The translations under genes and the position numbers were made by a program. From Pseudobutyrivibrio sp. (GTDB lineage Bacteria; Bacillota; Clostridia; Lachnospirales; Lachnospiraceae), in the NCBI GenBank assembly GCA_017557715.1, contig JAFYYE010000373.1, positions 1 through 6,877 on the forward strand: 6,877 nt of DNA. Reading direction: 5' to 3'. Positions 5,438 through 6,877 of the stretch are shown piece after piece (position 1 is the first letter of the stretch; every line of letters starts with the position of its first letter). The notes under the pieces were generated by a model. It ran no database searches. It had not been told where the DNA came from and worked only from the letters and a program-made list of their open reading frames with translations.

Positions 5438-6877
5438 ATGAAAAACATATTAGAATGGCTAGAAGCTTCAGCCAACAGCTTCCCCGATAAAACCGTATAC
5501 TCTAACTTAGACTATAGCCTGACGTTCTCACAGGTGTCAGATATTGCTAAAAGCGTAGGTACCGCAATCATAGATTCAAATCTTTCAGAAGGCCCAATTG
5601 CAGTCATCATGGGAAAAGAACCAAAGATGATAGCAAGCTATTTGGGAGTAGCTTATTCAGGAAGAATTTATGCACCAGTGGATGTTACACTTCCTATAAA
5701 GAGACTGGATTCTATTTTTAATAATCTTTGCCCGGCTGCAGTAGTGACAAGCGAAGCACTTGTAGAAAAGGTGCAGGGCATACTTGCTCAGGTAGGAAAA
5801 GCTGATGTTACAGTACTTACAGTGGAAGCTTTAGAAAAGACTAATGCAAATCAGGATAAATTGGATGAAGTTCGCGAGAAGATGACAGAGCTTGATCCTT
5901 TATATATTATCTACACATCAGGTTCCAGCGGAATTCCCAAGGGTGTTATCGCTAGCCATAGAAATGTTATTTGCTACATCAGAGCATATGTTAAGGTTAT
6001 GGGAATTACTTCAGAGGACGTACTGGGAAATCAGTCACCTCTCGATTATATAGCAGCTATAAGAGATATTTATGTACCTCTTTATAAGGGTGCGTCATCG
6101 TTCCTTACACCAAAGGAATTCTTCATGCAGCCTAACAAGCTTTTTGATGCTTTGAATAATGCTGGGGTCACATCAATTGGATGGACATCTTCATCCATGA
6201 CACTGCTTGATACATTGCATGCATTCAAGAATGATTCTCTTAACGCAGTTAATAAAGTGTGCTTTTCAGGTTCTGTAATGACAAAGCCAGTATTGGAATA
6301 CTGGACAACAAATTTGCCTAATGCAAAGTTTGTAAATCAGTATGGCCCAACAGAGGCTACAGCAAGCTGCACTTACTATGTAGTGGATGAGCAAACTATG
6401 GATTATGAGAGCGTTCCTATTGGAAAGCCTTATGATGATTACAAGATTGTTCTTATAGATGAAGAAGGCAAGGCGCCTGCAGATGGAGAGCTTGGTGAAA
6501 TCTGCGTAGCAGGACCAACACTTGCTCTTGGTTATTATAAGAATCTGGAAAAGACTAATCAGGATTTTATTCAGAATCCATTAAACGATAGATTTAGAGA
6601 GCTTATTTATAAGACAGGCGATGTTGGCCGATATCTACCAGATGGAAATATAGAATTCCACGGTAGAAAAGACCGCCAGATTAAGCACATGGGACATCGC
6701 GTGGAGCTGGATGAAATCGAGGCAGCAGCCAGCACAGTGGACGGCGTTGGAGAGAACGCTGTAATTTATGATGACAAAAACGAGGTTCTTGTGCTATATT
6801 ATGTGGGCGAGGCAACAGTGAAGGAGCTTTCAGCAGGACTGCGTGGAGTTATTCCAGGTTTTATGGTTCCTAGAAAG
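5438..6877 (+). CDS. DltA-like AMP-forming adenylation enzyme (acyl/aminoacyl-carrier ligase), 3' end outside window
   Basis: 480 codons are open to the right edge. AGAGG (5427-5431) overlaps the previous stop codon and sits 6 bases before ATG 5438. Adenylation motifs appear in order: YIIYTSGSSGIPKG (A3, residues 156-169), NQYGPTEAT (A5, from Asn300), YKTGDVG (A7, Asp395) and GRKDRQIKHMGHRVELDEIE (A8, 409-428). The visible end, IPGFMVPRK, matches the stretch just before the A10 catalytic Lys, which lies outside. Overall it resembles DltA, which activates D-alanine with ATP and loads it on a carrier protein. However, the Asp that binds the substrate amino group (FSFDLSVMD in DltA) is Ile205 (LDYIAAIRD), and the DltA pocket Cys (FCGE) is Ser277 (FSGS). 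No condensation or carrier domain is fused before it. I infer activation of a carboxylic acid, perhaps lacking an alpha-amino group, for a separate carrier. Adenylation chemistry is secure; the substrate is not. Confidence 0.88.
   Translation, partial: MKNILEWLEASANSFPDKTVYSNLDYSLTFSQVSDIAKSVGTAIIDSNLSEGPIAVIMGKEPKMIASYLGVAYSGRIYAPVDVTLPIKRLDSIFNNLCPAAVVTSEALVEKVQGILAQVGKADVTVLTVEALEKTNANQDKLDEVREKMTELDPLYIIYTSGSSGIPKGVIASHRNVICYIRAYVKVMGITSEDVLGNQSPLDYIAAIRDIYVPLYKGASSFLTPKEFFMQPNKLFDALNNAGVTSIGWTSSSMTLLDTLHAFKNDSLNAVNKVCFSGSVMTKPVLEYWTTNLPNAKFVNQYGPTEATASCTYYVVDEQTMDYESVPIGKPYDDYKIVLIDEEGKAPADGELGEICVAGPTLALGYYKNLEKTNQDFIQNPLNDRFRELIYKTGDVGRYLPDGNIEFHGRKDRQIKHMGHRVELDEIEAAASTVDGVGENAVIYDDKNEVLVLYYVGEATVKELSAGLRGVIPGFMVPRK

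Noticed and set aside
5438..6877. Genuine dltA (D-alanine ligase of teichoic acid alanylation)
   Set aside because: The amino-binding Asp and pocket Cys are changed, and dltB is not adjacent; the neighbours are a GT-C protein and an N-acyltransferase.

Overview
The window looks like part of a cell-envelope or exopolysaccharide locus from a low-GC Firmicute. I favour the Lachnospiraceae (Butyrivibrio/Pseudobutyrivibrio-like). This rests on AT-rich sequence, consensus TATAAT boxes, AGGAG/GGGAG-type ribosome binding sites and the mix of gene families. It is inference, because no rRNA or marker gene is present.

Layout. Bases 1-394 hold the 3' end of a gene for a multi-membrane-segment protein of the O-antigen ligase/polymerase (Wzy_C-like) type. 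It overlaps a second, short gene (start 366 or 351, stop 1130) whose C-terminal half aligns with the first, so the two look like tandem paralogues. Bases 1114-1143 form a perfect hairpin with an A-run and a T-run. It is a bidirectional terminator that also contains the ends of the two convergent genes. On the minus strand, 2660-1134 encodes a MurJ/MviN-family flippase. Bases 2661-2801 are a divergent promoter region with two TATAAT boxes and overlapping -35 elements. From 2802 a new rightward operon begins: a GT-C-type membrane glycosyltransferase (2802-4505), an LpxD-like left-handed beta-helix N-acyltransferase (4535-5428), and a DltA-like AMP-forming adenylation enzyme (5438 to beyond the right edge, missing its C-terminal end).

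How the genes may work together. Ligase/polymerase, flippase and GT-C proteins all handle lipid-linked sugars, so assembly of a surface glycan is the natural reading. The most interesting part is the pair at the right. The adenylation enzyme resembles DltA but has Ile where DltA has the Asp that holds the substrate amino group. It is followed upstream by an LpxD homologue that keeps the catalytic His but has lost a second conserved His. LpxD enzymes take acyl groups from acyl carrier protein. A testable model is therefore that the ligase charges a carrier protein (not seen here, expected downstream) with a non-amino carboxylic acid, and the LpxD-like enzyme transfers it to an amino sugar nucleotide, giving an unusual N-acyl sugar for the glycan. 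The membership and order are seen; the pathway is a hypothesis.
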